From contig NZ_JACAAX010000021.1 of the NCBI RefSeq assembly GCF_013377085.1, forward strand, positions 33,844-97,843: a DNA stretch of 64,000 bases. The letters run 5' to 3'. The notes beneath the pieces are model-generated. The model did not search any database. It was not told the origin of the DNA and saw only the letters and a program-made list of their open reading frames with translations. A program made the translations under genes and the position numbers. Source of the DNA: Rhodoplanes sp. GTDB taxonomy: Bacteria; Pseudomonadota; Alphaproteobacteria; Rhizobiales; Xanthobacteraceae. Of the stretch, positions 43,714-54,260 are shown piece after piece; positions within the stretch are counted from its first letter, which is position 1; each line of letters opens with the position of its first letter.

Positions 43714-45144
43714 ATGCCGCGCCTGCGTTACTTCCCGGTTTCCTACGACGTCGCCGACAAGACCGTGCTGGTGATCGGCGATGGCGAGGCGGCGCTGCAG
43801 AAGTTGCGCCTGCTGGCGCGCACGCAGGCCCGGCCGGTGCTGTGCGCCGACGCGCCGGAGGCGGCGCTGGTGCGCTTCGCGGAACAACACGGCATCGACA
43901 TCAGGCTCGGCGAGCCGACCACGGACCTGCTGCACGCCGCCGCCCTCGCCTTCGTCGCCACCGGGGACGAGATGCGCGACGCGACGCTGGCGGCAGTCGT
44001 GCGGGCGCATGGCGTGCCCGTCAACGTCGTCGACCGCCCCCATCTGTGCGACTTCGCCACGCCTGCGATCGTCGATCGCGCGCCGATCTCGATCGCCATC
44101 GCCACCGACGGCGCGGCGCCCGTGCTGGCGCAGATCGTCCGCGCAAAAATCGAGGCGCTGCTGCCGCCCGGCTTTGGCCGGCTCGGCGTGCTCGCCGAAA
44201 GCCTTCGCGAGACCGTGCTCGAGCACCTGCCCGACAACGCCGCCCGCCGGCGCTTCTGGACAAAGCTGTTCGCCGGGCGGGCGGCCACGGCGGCGCTCGC
44301 CGGCGAGGACGAGCGGGCCCGGGTGATCGCCCTCAAGACACTGAACGAGGAAAGCGCCGCGACGGCGCCGGCCGGAAAGGTCTTTTTAGTCGGGGCCGGG
44401 CCGGGCGTCGAGGATCTGCTCACATTGCGGGCGCACCGCCTGCTGCTCGCCGCCGACGTGATCGTCCACGACGCGCTGGTGCCGGACGCCGTCGTCGCCA
44501 TGGGGCGGCGCGATGCCGAGCGCATTTCGGTCGGCAAGCGCAAGGGCTGCCATTCGGTGCCGCAGAGCGAGATCGACGCGCTCTTGGTGCGGCTCGGCCG
44601 CGAGGGGCGCCAGGTGGTGCGGCTGAAGGCCGGCGATCCGCTGGTGTTCGGCCGCGCCGGCGAGGAGATGATCGCGCTGCGCGAGGCGGGCATCGAGCAC
44701 GAGGTGGTGCCCGGCGTGACGTCGACGCTCGCCGCGGCGGCCGACGCCAAGATCCCGCTGACGCTGCGCGGCGTCGCCTCGCATCTGGTGTTCGCCTCCG
44801 GTCACGCCGCCGGCGACACCGAGCCGGAAGGTTTTGCCGCGATCGCCGCCGGCGGCGGCACGGTGGCAATCCATATGGGCCGCAGCGTCGCCGACCGTGT
44901 CGCGACGCGACTGATGGAGGCCGGCCTCGCACCGGCGACACCCACCGCCGCGATAGAAAATGCCGGACGGCTCGACCAGCGCGTCTTCGCCGGGGCGCTC
45001 GCCGAACTGCCGGCGCTCGCCGCACGCAGCGACGTCGACGGCCCGGTGCTGATCCTGATCGGCCCGGCGGTGGCGCATGGCGATTTGTCCCGCGCCGCGC
45101 CGTACCGTGCCGCTACCCCCAACGCCGTTTCCGCCGCCGCCTGA
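43714..45144 (+). CDS. cysG: Siroheme synthase CysG (476 aa)
   Basis: Trifunctional: the N-terminal part (about 1-150) is the dehydrogenase/ferrochelatase (YFPVSYDVADKTVLVIGDGEAALQKLRLL, VNVVDRPHLCDFATPAIVDRAPISIAIATDG). The C-terminal part (about 220-476) is uroporphyrinogen III methyltransferase (VFLVGAGPGVEDLLTLRAHRLL, RLKAGDPLVFGRAGEEM, VPGVTSTLAAAADAKIPLT). It makes siroheme, the cofactor of the sulfite reductase two genes downstream. ATG at 43714. It is followed by DUF2849, cysI, cysH, DUF934, cysD and cysNC in one operon. Confidence 0.92.
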   Translation: MPRLRYFPVSYDVADKTVLVIGDGEAALQKLRLLARTQARPVLCADAPEAALVRFAEQHGIDIRLGEPTTDLLHAAALAFVATGDEMRDATLAAVVRAHGVPVNVVDRPHLCDFATPAIVDRAPISIAIATDGAAPVLAQIVRAKIEALLPPGFGRLGVLAESLRETVLEHLPDNAARRRFWTKLFAGRAATAALAGEDERARVIALKTLNEESAATAPAGKVFLVGAGPGVEDLLTLRAHRLLLAADVIVHDALVPDAVVAMGRRDAERISVGKRKGCHSVPQSEIDALLVRLGREGRQVVRLKAGDPLVFGRAGEEMIALREAGIEHEVVPGVTSTLAAAADAKIPLTLRGVASHLVFASGHAAGDTEPEGFAAIAAGGGTVAIHMGRSVADRVATRLMEAGLAPATPTAAIENAGRLDQRVFAGALAELPALAARSDVDGPVLILIGPAVAHGDLSRAAPYRAATPNAVSAAA

Positions 45145-45152
45145 GGTCCGTC

Positions 45153-45494
45153 ATGTCGAAGCGCCCGAAGAGGTTCCAGCCGGTGGTCGCCACCGCCAAC
45201 GATCTCGCGACTGGCACGGTGGTGTTTCGCGGAGCCGACGGAGGCTGGTCGGGCGACATCGCCCGCGCCGAGATCGCGACCTCGCCGGAGGCGGCGGACG
45301 CGCTGCTGGCGCGGGCGCAGGCCGACCAGGGGCCCGGCAATCTGGTGGTCGACGTCGCCGTCATCGACGTGGTGCGCGAGGGCGCCTTCGTGCGGCCTCT
45401 GCTGTTGCGCGAGCTGATCCGCACCAGCGGCCCGACCATCGCGCTGCCGCAGGATTCCTCGCCGCGCGGCGCCCCGCCCGCGTCCGGCCTCTGA
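45153..45494 (+). CDS. DUF2849 protein of the cys operon (113 aa)
   Basis: A small acidic/basic mixed protein (MSKRPKRFQPVVATANDLATGTVVFRGADGGWSGDI, then LRELIRTSGPTIALPQ) of the DUF2849 family, found in Hyphomicrobiales next to sulfite reductase genes. No catalytic motif is visible. Its constant position between cysG and cysI suggests a role in sulfite reductase assembly or electron supply, but this is inference. It begins 8 bases after the cysG stop and ends 14 bases before cysI. Confidence 0.82.
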   Translation: MSKRPKRFQPVVATANDLATGTVVFRGADGGWSGDIARAEIATSPEAADALLARAQADQGPGNLVVDVAVIDVVREGAFVRPLLLRELIRTSGPTIALPQDSSPRGAPPASGL

Positions 45495-45508
45495 CAGACG
45501 GGCCCCTG

Positions 45509-47153
<1,645 letters not shown>

Positions 47154-47170
<17 letters not shown>

Positions 47171-48023
47171 CTCTCCGAGACCCGAGGTCGGGGAAGCGCT
47201 CTTCCCCCCACCCCCGCCCCCTCCCCACCATTCGCTGACGCGAATGGGAGGAGGGGAGCCACAGCGCCTCGACTCCCCTCCTCCCGCGCGCGAAGCGCGT
47301 GGCGGGGAGGGGTCGGGGGTGGGGGGCAGCAGCGCTGCCGAGGAACGCGCGGTTGCGTGGGCCAATGCCGATGCGCCCGACATCGTGCGCGAATCCCTGG
47401 CACGCTTCGCCGGACACATCGCGTTGGTGTCGTCCTTCGGGGCCGACTCCGCCGTGCTGCTGCACATGGTGGCGGCCGTCGACAAGGCGGCGCCGGTACT
47501 GTTCGTCGACACGCTGCGGCTGTTTCCGGAGACGCTGGCCTATCGCGACCGGCTGATCACGCATCTCCGTCTCTCCAACGTACAGACCGTCGGCCCGGGC
47601 GCCGAGGCGGTGGCGCGTCACGATCCGGCCGCGACGCTGGCCGAGACCGACCCGGACGCCTGCTGCGCGTTCCGCAAGGTGACGCCGCTCGACGACGCAC
47701 TGTCGCCCTTCGACGCCTGGATCACCGGCCGGCGGCGGACCCAGGCGGAGACCCGCGCCGACCTCCCGGCCGCCGAGTGGGACGGCACGCGGGTGAAGAT
47801 CAATCCGCTCGCGGCGTGGACCGACGAGCACGTCGCCACCTACCGGCGCGCCCACGACCTGCCCGAGCATCCGCTCGCCGCGCTCGGCTTTCCGTCGATC
47901 GGCTGCTGGCCCTGCACCTCCCCGGTGGCCCCGAGCGAAAACCCGCGCGCCGGCCGCTGGCGCGGTTCCGCCAAGACCGAATGTGGCATCCACCGGCCCG
48001 CCGCCGTACCGAAGGGATCGTGA
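47154..48023 (+). CDS. cysH: Phosphoadenylyl-/adenylyl-sulfate reductase CysH, repeat in N-terminus (289 aa)
   Basis: It reduces APS or PAPS to sulfite. The PAPS-reductase loop is ALVSSFGADSAVLLHMVA (about residues 88-105), and the C-terminal active-site motif ECGIH is in KTECGIHRPA. Paired cysteines (DACCAFRK, GCWPC) bind a [4Fe-4S] cluster, as in APS-type reductases (plant/rhizobial type). A 123-bp palindromic element, 41 codons with no stop, lies at 47204-47326 in the N-terminus, giving a Pro/Gly-rich segment. No start codon outside that element could replace the ATG at 47154, unless translation starts inside the repeat (ATG at 47244). The gene overlaps cysI by 17 bases. Confidence 0.86.
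47204..47326. repeat. Palindromic repeat inside cysH
   Basis: The outer arms CCCCCCACCCCCGCCCC... and ...GGTCGGGGGTGGGGGG pair across 123 bases; inner stems include CATTCGCTGACGCGAATG and CGCGCGAAGCGCG. It is similar in style to 13642-13838 and 974-1117 (CCTCCC/GGGAGG ends and AGCGCGTGGCGGGG). The length is a multiple of three and it contains no stop codon in the cysH frame. Confidence 0.83.
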
Positions 48024-48024
48024 C

Positions 48025-48543
48025 ATGGCGCTCTATCGCAACGGCACCTTCGTGACGGACGCCTGGTCCTTTCCGCCCGACAACGCGCCGCTGCCCGCCG
48101 CCGGCGCGGTCGCCCTGACCAAGGCGCGTTTCCTCGCCGAGCGCGATGCGTTGCGCGATCGCACCGCCCCGGTCGGCGTGGTGCTGGTGGCAGGCGACAC
48201 ACTCGACGGCCTCGTCGACGATCTCCCCAACCTCGCCCTCGTCGCGATCAGGTTTCCAAAATACTCCGACGGGCGGCCCTACTCGCTCGCCCGTCTGCTG
48301 CGCGACCGCCACGGCTTTGCCGGCGAGGTGCGGGCCACCGGCGACGTGCTGCGCGACCAGGTCGCGCTGATGCTGCGCGCCGGTTTCGATGCGCTCGAGG
48401 TGACGCACCCCGGGACGATCGCGGCATTGCGCCAGAACAACATCGTCGCGGTGCGTCACCATTACCAGCCCGCCTCCGCCGAGGCGTCCGAAACCCGGCC
48501 CGGACCGCGCCCCTGGCGCCGGGTCTCCGCCGCGCTCTCCTGA
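48025..48543 (+). CDS. DUF934 protein of the cys operon (172 aa)
   Basis: It matches the DUF934 family that accompanies sulfate-assimilation genes in proteobacteria: [15 protein letters not shown] at the start, then [38 protein letters not shown], the strongly conserved block. The fold is said to resemble oxidoreductase-linked proteins but no function is established. It lies 1 base after the cysH stop and 8 bases before cysD. A link to the missing electron donor of CysI is an untested idea. Confidence 0.85.
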   Translation: MALYRNGTFVTDAWSFPPDNAPLPAAGAVALTKARFLAERDALRDRTAPVGVVLVAGDTLDGLVDDLPNLALVAIRFPKYSDGRPYSLARLLRDRHGFAGEVRATGDVLRDQVALMLRAGFDALEVTHPGTIAALRQNNIVAVRHHYQPASAEASETRPGPRPWRRVSAALS

Positions 48544-48551
48544 GGTCGCCC

Positions 48552-49556
48552 ATGCGTGCCGCCGAAAGCCTCGTCGAACGGCCCGTCGAACGCCTGCCAG
48601 CGGCGGTCGCGCCGGCAGTGCCTGCCCCGGACGCCGCGCCGGAGCAGGCTGCGGAGCCGCGCCTGTCGCCGCATCTCGCCCGCCTGGAGGCCGAGGCGAT
48701 CTTCATCATGCGCGAGGTGGCGGCCGAGTTCCGCAATCCGGTGATGCTCTACTCGGTCGGCAAAGATTCTTCGGTGATGCTCCACATCGCCCGAAAGGCG
48801 TTCTTCCCCGGCCGGCCGCCCTTCCCCTGCCTGCACATCGCGACCGGCTGGGATTTTCGCGACGTGATCACGCATCGCGACCGCATGGCGGCGACCTACG
48901 GACTCGATCTCCTGGTCCACACCAACGCCGAGGCGGCGCGCGCCGGCGTCAACCCGTTCGACACCGAGACGGGCGAGTACTCCCGCCTGATGCTCACCGA
49001 GGCGCTCAAGAGCGCACTCGAACAGCACGGCTTCGACGCCGCCTTCGGCGGCGCGCGGCGCGACGAGGAGAAGGCGCGCGCCAAGGAACGGATCTTCTCG
49101 CACCGCCGCGGCCATGTCTGGGACCCGCGCAACCAGCGTCCCGAGCTGTGGCGGCTGTTCAATACGCGCATCGCGCCCGGCGACTCGATGCGCGTGTTCC
49201 CGCTGTCCAACTGGACCGAGCTCGACGTGTGGGACTACATCCGCGCCGAGGCCATCCCGATCGTGCCGCTCTATCTCGCCGCCGAGCGCAGCGTGCTGGT
49301 GCGTGACGACAATCTGCTGGTGGTCGACGACGAGCGGATGCGCTGGCGGCCGGCCGAGGTGATGGAGCGCCGAATGGTGCGGTTCCGCACCCTCGGCTGC
49401 TGGCCTCTCACCGGCGCGGTCGAGTCGCAGGCGACCGATCTCGACGGCATCATCACCGAGATCGTCACGTCGCGCGTCTCCGAGCGCAACGGGCGCCTGG
49501 TCGACGGCGCCGTCCAGGCCTCGATGGAAGCCAAGAAGCGCGAGGGCTATTTCTGA
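48552..49556 (+). CDS. cysD: Sulfate adenylyltransferase subunit 2 CysD (334 aa)
   Basis: It makes APS from sulfate and ATP, with CysN as the GTP-using partner. The pyrophosphatase-loop motif is [19 protein letters not shown] (about 66-84), then [45 protein letters not shown] and the C-terminal [22 protein letters not shown]. The N-terminus is about 35 residues longer than E. coli CysD and is Ala/Pro/Glu-rich. Its last base is the first base of the cysNC ATG (TGATG), so the two are coupled. Confidence 0.92.
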   Translation: MRAAESLVERPVERLPAAVAPAVPAPDAAPEQAAEPRLSPHLARLEAEAIFIMREVAAEFRNPVMLYSVGKDSSVMLHIARKAFFPGRPPFPCLHIATGWDFRDVITHRDRMAATYGLDLLVHTNAEAARAGVNPFDTETGEYSRLMLTEALKSALEQHGFDAAFGGARRDEEKARAKERIFSHRRGHVWDPRNQRPELWRLFNTRIAPGDSMRVFPLSNWTELDVWDYIRAEAIPIVPLYLAAERSVLVRDDNLLVVDDERMRWRPAEVMERRMVRFRTLGCWPLTGAVESQATDLDGIITEIVTSRVSERNGRLVDGAVQASMEAKKREGYF

Positions 49557-51514
49557 TGCCGACCGCTCTGCTCTCCGCCACGCCGGCGGCCGCTGCCCCG
49601 GCCCTGCTCGCGCCGCCTGCCGCCGTCTCCCTGCTGCCCGTGCGGGCGCGCGGAGCGCTGCGCCTGCTCGCTTGCGGCTCGGTCGACGACGGCAAGTCGA
49701 CGCTGATCGGCCGCCTGCTGCACGAGACCCAGGGCGTGCTCGACGACCAGCTCGCCGCGGTGACGCGCGAGAGCCGGCGCTTCGGCACCACCGGCGAGGA
49801 GGTCGACCTCGCGCTGCTGCTCGACGGGCTGGAGGCCGAGCGCGAGCAGGGCATCACCATCGACGTCGCCTACCGGTTCTTCTCGACGCCGAAGCGCGCC
49901 TTCATCGTCGCCGACACGCCCGGCCACGAGCAGTACACCCGCAACATGGCGACCGGCGCCTCGACCTCCGAGCTGGCGATCCTGCTGGTCGACGCCCGCA
50001 AGGGCCTCCTGGAGCAGACCCGCCGGCATGCCGCCATCGTGTCGCTGCTCGGCATCCGCCACGTCGTGCTGGCCGTCAACAAGATGGATCTGGTCGGCTG
50101 GTCGCACGAGCGCTTCGGCGAGGTGACGGCAGCGTTCCGCGACTTTTCCGCCCCGCTCGCCTTCCGCTCCGTCATGGCGATCCCGCTGTCAGCGCGCCGC
50201 GGCGACAACATCGCGGCCGCCAGCCCGAACACGCCGTGGTACGGCGGGCCGACCCTGCTCGACCATCTGGAGACGATCGACGTCGCCGACGAGGTCGACA
50301 GCCCGTTCCGCTTCCCGGTGCAGTGGGTGAGCCGCCCGCACGCCGATTTTCGCGGCGCCGCCGGCACGCTGGCGAGCGGCCGCGTCGCCGTCGGCGACAC
50401 CGTCGTCGCCGCCGCCTCCGGGCGCATGACGACGGTCGCCCGCATCGTCACCATGGACCGCGACCTGCCCGAGGCCGTCGCCGGCCAGGCCGTGACGCTG
50501 ACCTTCGCCGACGAGATCGACGCCGGCCGCGGCGACGTGCTGGTGCCGCCGCGCGAGCGCGCCGTCGTGTCGCGCCGCTTCTCGGCCGATCTCGTGTGGA
50601 TGACCGACGAGGAGGTCGAGGCCGGCTCCCGCTATCTCCTGAAGATCGGCACCGCCACGGTGCCGGCCACGGTGACGCGCATCGCCGACCGGCTCGATCT
50701 CGCCAGTCTCGACCGCGTGCCGGCCGACCGGCTCGCCCTCAACGCCATCGGCCGCGTCCATGTCGAGACCGCCGTGCCGGTCGCCTTCGATCCCTATGCG
50801 CAGAACCGCGCCACCGGCGCCTTCATCCTGATCGACCGGGCGACGCAGGCGACCAGCGCGGCCGGCCTGGTGATCGCCGGACTCGACGCGGCGCGCGACG
50901 TGCATGCCCAAGCCAGCGACGTCGATCCGCCGGTGCGGGCCTGGCTGAAGGGCCAGCGGCCGCTCGCCGTGTGGCTCACCGGCATGCCGGGCTCCGGCAA
51001 GTCGACCATCGCGAGCCTGGCGGAGCGCCGCCTGGTCGCGCTCGGCCATCACACCATGCTGCTCGACGGCGACAATGTCCGGCAGGGTCTCAATGCCGAT
51101 CTCGGCTTCGACGCGCCGTCGCGGGCCGAGAACGTCCGCCGGGTCGGCGAGGTGGCGCGGCTGATGACCGACGCCGGCCTGATCGTGCTGGTGGCGCTGG
51201 TGTCGCCGTTCCGGGCCGATCGCGACCGGGCCGCGGCGCTGTTCCCGTCCGACCGCTTCATGGAGGTGCTGGTCCATGCGAGCCCGGAGACCTGCCGGAC
51301 CCGCGACCCCAAGGGCCTCTATGCCAAGGCCGAGCAGGGCCGCATCGTCAATTTCACCGGCCGCGACCAGCCCTACGAACCGCCGCTGTCGCCGTCGCTG
51401 GTGCTGACGACCGACGAGCTCGCCCCCGCGCAGGCGGCCGAGCGGCTCGTCGAGGCGATCCTGGCGCGCATCCGCAACGTCGAGCCAGACCCGCTCGACA
51501 GCGCGCAGTTGTGA
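49556..51514 (+). CDS. cysNC: CysN-CysC fusion: ATP sulfurylase GTPase + APS kinase (652 aa)
   Basis: The N-terminal GTPase (CysN) has CGSVDDGKSTLIGRLL (G1), DTPGHEQYTRNMATGAS (G3) and NKMDLV (G4). Two beta-barrel domains follow (about 230-450). The C-terminal APS kinase (about 465-650) has WLTGMPGSGKSTIASLAERRL, and DGDNVRQGLNADLGF. Fusion of the two activities channels APS to PAPS. Since CysH has the features of an APS-type reductase, the PAPS made here may serve other uses such as sulfolipids or Nod-factor-like sulfation. It is the last gene of the operon; a repeat at 51545-51632 follows. Confidence 0.92.
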   Translation: MPTALLSATPAAAAPALLAPPAAVSLLPVRARGALRLLACGSVDDGKSTLIGRLLHETQGVLDDQLAAVTRESRRFGTTGEEVDLALLLDGLEAEREQGITIDVAYRFFSTPKRAFIVADTPGHEQYTRNMATGASTSELAILLVDARKGLLEQTRRHAAIVSLLGIRHVVLAVNKMDLVGWSHERFGEVTAAFRDFSAPLAFRSVMAIPLSARRGDNIAAASPNTPWYGGPTLLDHLETIDVADEVDSPFRFPVQWVSRPHADFRGAAGTLASGRVAVGDTVVAAASGRMTTVARIVTMDRDLPEAVAGQAVTLTFADEIDAGRGDVLVPPRERAVVSRRFSADLVWMTDEEVEAGSRYLLKIGTATVPATVTRIADRLDLASLDRVPADRLALNAIGRVHVETAVPVAFDPYAQNRATGAFILIDRATQATSAAGLVIAGLDAARDVHAQASDVDPPVRAWLKGQRPLAVWLTGMPGSGKSTIASLAERRLVALGHHTMLLDGDNVRQGLNADLGFDAPSRAENVRRVGEVARLMTDAGLIVLVALVSPFRADRDRAAALFPSDRFMEVLVHASPETCRTRDPKGLYAKAEQGRIVNFTGRDQPYEPPLSPSLVLTTDELAPAQAAERLVEAILARIRNVEPDPLDSAQL

Positions 51515-51544
51515 GACCGTGACTCTGGCAAGGAGCTCTTCGTC

Positions 51545-51632
51545 GTCATGGCCGGGCGTGTCCCGGCCATCCACGTGTTTGTTTCGACCGAGCTCGGAAG
51601 ACGTGGATGCCCGCGACGAGCGCGGGCATGAC
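51545..51632. repeat. 88-bp palindromic repeat (GTCATGGCCGGG...ATGAC)
   Basis: The outer parts are GTCATGGCCGGGCGTGTCCCGGCCAT and ATGCCCGCGACGAGCGCGGGCATGAC, with a central ACGTG. It shares length and layout with 59516-59603. It lies between cysNC and a convergent gene, at the operon's end. Confidence 0.8.
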
Positions 51633-51685
51633 GAGGCTGGTGTCAACAGCAGCGGGTGAAGGAATCGCCGTCGTCGCGGATCTGA

Positions 51686-52012
51686 TCAGAACGCCAGCAC
51701 GGGCGTGACGCGCAGGCTGGTCTCGTCGCCATCGTCGAGACGACGGCGGAGCACTGCTTCGAGTGCCTCGGGCACCTCCGCGACATCGCCCGCGACCACG
51801 TCGCCGATCGCGGCGAGGCGCGGGTCGGCGCAGTCGAGCCAACCGAGCCGCCAGCCGCCCTGCCCGCGCCGCAGGACGCCGTGAACGCGGCCACCGAGCG
51901 TCACCAGAAAGACGCCCTCCTCGGCATCGCGCGCCAAGAGCGCACGCACGGTCGCCGCCACGCGGGCCGCAAGACCGGGAAGAACCGCAGGGGAAAGCCG
52001 TGTCGTCGCCAT
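51686..52012 (-). CDS. Hypothetical protein (108 aa)
   Basis: A short chain, MATTRLSPAVLPGLAARVAATVRALLARDAEEGVF at the start and a beta-rich part LVTLGGRVHGVLRRGQGGWRLGWLD after it, ending in DETSLRVTPVLAF. I do not recognise the family and see no membrane segment or motif. ATG at 52012 is preferred; an in-frame ATG at 52102 would add 30 basic residues of doubtful reality. It is convergent with cysNC. Confidence that it is a real gene is moderate. Confidence 0.5.
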   Translation of the reverse strand: MATTRLSPAVLPGLAARVAATVRALLARDAEEGVFLVTLGGRVHGVLRRGQGGWRLGWLDCADPRLAAIGDVVAGDVAEVPEALEAVLRRRLDDGDETSLRVTPVLAF

Positions 52013-52321
52013 GCGGCGAGACTGCGCCGCGAGACCCGCACGCTCAAGGCGAAGGACGTCGTTCTTTTCGGCCCCGCAGGAGAACACGGTGGTCGTCCGC
52101 ATCGGGTTCGGAGAACATCCACCTCATGCAAGCGTCAAGGGCTCGGATGACGGCTCGACGGCGCCCGGACGTGCCCCGAAAGATGTCGACCGAGCGTTCG
52201 CGATGCTGGAGCACGACGAGCTCGTCGGCTGCCGCGCGTGATCGCAGCGCCCGACTTGACGCACGCGCAGCACTCGGCTTGCCGGAACAGACGGCGGCGG
52301 CGGCGGAGCTCGAAGCGGAAA
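52013..52321. other. 309-bp stretch without a convincing gene
   Basis: Short frames on both strands exist but none has a plausible start site, motif or codon pattern. I see no repeat of the palindromic families here. Confidence 0.4.
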
Positions 52322-53311
52322 TTACTGCGTCTTGATCCCGCGGGCCCGGATGATGCCGCCCCACTTGTCCGACTCTCGCGTCACATAGGTGGCGAACTGC
52401 GCAGGCGAGCCGCCCGCGATGATCGCGCCCTGCTTGGTCAGCAGATCGCGGACATGAGAGTCCTTCAGGGTCGACAGCAGCGCCGCACTGACCTGTTGGA
52501 CGACCGCGGCCGAGGTGCCGGCCGGCACCATCAGGGCGACATCGGTGGACGACTCGAACCCCGGCACCCCCGACTCGGCGATGGTCGGCACATTCGGTGC
52601 CAAGGGAAGCCGCTCGGCCGTGCTGACGCCGAGCATCCTGATCTTTCCGCCCTCGGCGATCGGCAACGCCACCACGGCATCGACGAACCCGACACTGACC
52701 TCGCCGGAGACCAGCGCCTGCACGGCCGGCCCGCCGCCCCTGTAGGGGACGTGCAGCATCCGGAAGCTCGCCATCGCCATCAACAGCTCGGTGGCGAGAT
52801 GGCTGGAGCTTCCCGGACCCGAGGACTCGAACAGCACGCCATCGGGCTGCCGCGCCCGCACATAGGGCAGGAAATCCGCGAACGTCTTGGCCGGTACATC
52901 CGGATGCGCGCAGAAGACCTGCGGGCTGCGGATCACCAGGCCGATCGGATCGAAGGCCTTGGCACTGTCATAAGCGAGGCGCTCGAACAGATGCGGCGCC
53001 ATCGCATAGGTGCTGTTGGTCGCCAGCAGCAGCGTGTAGCCGTCCGGCTCCGCCTGGGCCGCCACCGCGTGCCCGATGGTTCCGGCCGCGCCGGGCCGGT
53101 TCTCGACGACCACCGCCTGACCCAGCTCGACGCCGAGACGCTGCGCCAGAATCCGCCCGGTCACGTCCGTCACGCCACCCGGCGGCCACGGCACGATCAT
53201 CTTGATCGGTCGCGACGGATAGGGCTGCGCCGCCGCCGGCCGGCCCCCGGCCGCCACGGCTGCGACGGCCCCGAGCGAGGACAGGACAGAGCGGCGAGAC
53301 AGGGCATGCAT
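52322..53311 (-). CDS. Bug/TctC-family periplasmic binding protein (329 aa)
   Basis: A tripartite-tricarboxylate-transporter solute receptor. Leader with twin arginine (MHALSRRSVLSSLGAVAAVAAGGRPAAAQ), then YPSRPIKMIVPWPPGGVTDVTGR, VENRPGAAGTIGHAVAAQAEPDGYTLL and PYRGGGPAVQALVSGEVSVGF, all Bug-family landmarks. It should bind a carboxylic acid in the periplasm. No TctA/TctB permease genes are nearby, as is common for orphan Bug proteins. AAGGAGA precedes the ATG at 53311. It faces a TetR gene, and both promoters have a similar TTCAAAC-type operator. Confidence 0.88.
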   Translation of the reverse strand: MHALSRRSVLSSLGAVAAVAAGGRPAAAQPYPSRPIKMIVPWPPGGVTDVTGRILAQRLGVELGQAVVVENRPGAAGTIGHAVAAQAEPDGYTLLLATNSTYAMAPHLFERLAYDSAKAFDPIGLVIRSPQVFCAHPDVPAKTFADFLPYVRARQPDGVLFESSGPGSSSHLATELLMAMASFRMLHVPYRGGGPAVQALVSGEVSVGFVDAVVALPIAEGGKIRMLGVSTAERLPLAPNVPTIAESGVPGFESSTDVALMVPAGTSAAVVQQVSAALLSTLKDSHVRDLLTKQGAIIAGGSPAQFATYVTRESDKWGGIIRARGIKTQ

Positions 53312-53385
53312 GAGGCTTCTCCTTCGGGGGCAGGCAGCCGAACCGAGCGCGAGCAGGCCGTGGCCCACGCGCCGACCACATCACT

Positions 53386-53403
53386 TTCAAACAGTCGTTT
53401 AAT
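53386..53403. promoter_or_regulatory. Imperfect operator TTCAAAC-N4-GTTTAAT upstream of Bug gene
   Basis: The two arms match the site in front of the TetR gene (53562-53579) except that the right arm has GTTTAAT in place of GTTTGAA. It lies 75-92 bases upstream of the Bug gene ATG (53311). Confidence 0.5.
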
Positions 53404-53561
53404 ATCATGCCGGAGGTTATGCGCCAATATTAGACAGCGATTTTGCGCTGCACATACTGTGTGCAACTGCAAAATATTCCTGCAGCACAGGACTTTTCTC
53501 TATGCTCCCAGCGATCTGTCGTGCCGTATTGACCTCGCGCCGGAAGTTGGCTAACCAATCT

Positions 53562-53579
53562 TTCAAACGAGTGTTTGAA
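53562..53579. promoter_or_regulatory. TetR operator TTCAAAC-GAGT-GTTTGAA
   Basis: Perfect 7-base inverted arms around GAGT lie 10 bases before the TetR ATG at 53589, where a bound dimer would block transcription or translation start. The related site at 53386-53403 suggests that one TetR protein controls both divergent genes. Which protein binds is inference. Confidence 0.62.
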
Positions 53580-53588
53580 ACGTTTCGG

Positions 53589-54260
53589 ATGAGCGATCGC
53601 GCCCCCACGACCCCGGACAAGATCCTCGACCTCGCCGAGGCGATGTTCGCGGAATCGGGATACCGCGCCGTCTCGGTGCGCTCGATCACGCGCGCCTGCG
53701 GCGTCAACATCGCCGCGATCCACTATCATTTCGGATCGAAGGAGGCGCTGCTCAAGCAGATCTTCGCCAAGCGCTCGGCCGCCATCAACAACGCGCGGTT
53801 CAGGCTGCTCGAGGCCTGTCGCCCCGGCCCCGAACGGCCGCCGATGCTCGAGCAGATCCTCGAGGCGTATCTGCGCCCCTCGCTGGTGCTGCCGAACGGC
53901 GACGTGGGGGCGCGGCGCTTCATGCGGCTTCGGGCCATCCTGGCGCACGAGCACGCGACCCTGTCGAAGGGCCTCATCTCGAAGCACTTCAATCACGTCA
54001 GCGGCACCTTCATCGGCGCCCTGATGAAGGAGCTCGATCACCTGCCGGCACGCGGCGTCTACTGGCGGTTCCACTTCCTGCTCGGCGCCCAGTACTTCAC
54101 GCTCGCCGATCCCGGCCGCATCCAGATCCTGTCGGAGGGGGCCTGCGATCCCGCCGACGCGGACGCGGCGCTGGCCGAGCTGGTCGCCTTCACGGCGGCC
54201 GGATTCCGCGCTCCTCCCGCCGACCACCACGCTCTCATCCTCGGAACCGTCCTGTCATGA
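53589..54260 (+). CDS. TetR-family regulator (223 aa)
   Basis: An N-terminal helix-turn-helix of TetR type (KILDLAEAMFAESGYRAVSVRSITRACGVNIAAIHYHFGSKEALLKQIF, residues about 10-58), then a helical ligand-binding domain with a long middle part (RPPMLEQILEAYLRPSLVLPNGD). ATG at 53589. Its stop overlaps the start of the aminotransferase gene by 4 bases (ATGA), so the regulator, aminotransferase and ABC transporter are likely one operon. The inducer is probably an amino acid or a precursor of one. Confidence 0.87.
   Translation: MSDRAPTTPDKILDLAEAMFAESGYRAVSVRSITRACGVNIAAIHYHFGSKEALLKQIFAKRSAAINNARFRLLEACRPGPERPPMLEQILEAYLRPSLVLPNGDVGARRFMRLRAILAHEHATLSKGLISKHFNHVSGTFIGALMKELDHLPARGVYWRFHFLLGAQYFTLADPGRIQILSEGACDPADADAALAELVAFTAAGFRAPPADHHALILGTVLS

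Noticed and set aside
52044..52364. A 106-aa minus-strand frame upstream of the 108-aa hypothetical protein
   Set aside because: It overlaps the end of the Bug-type gene, has low-complexity Ser/Ala/Arg content and no start-site support.
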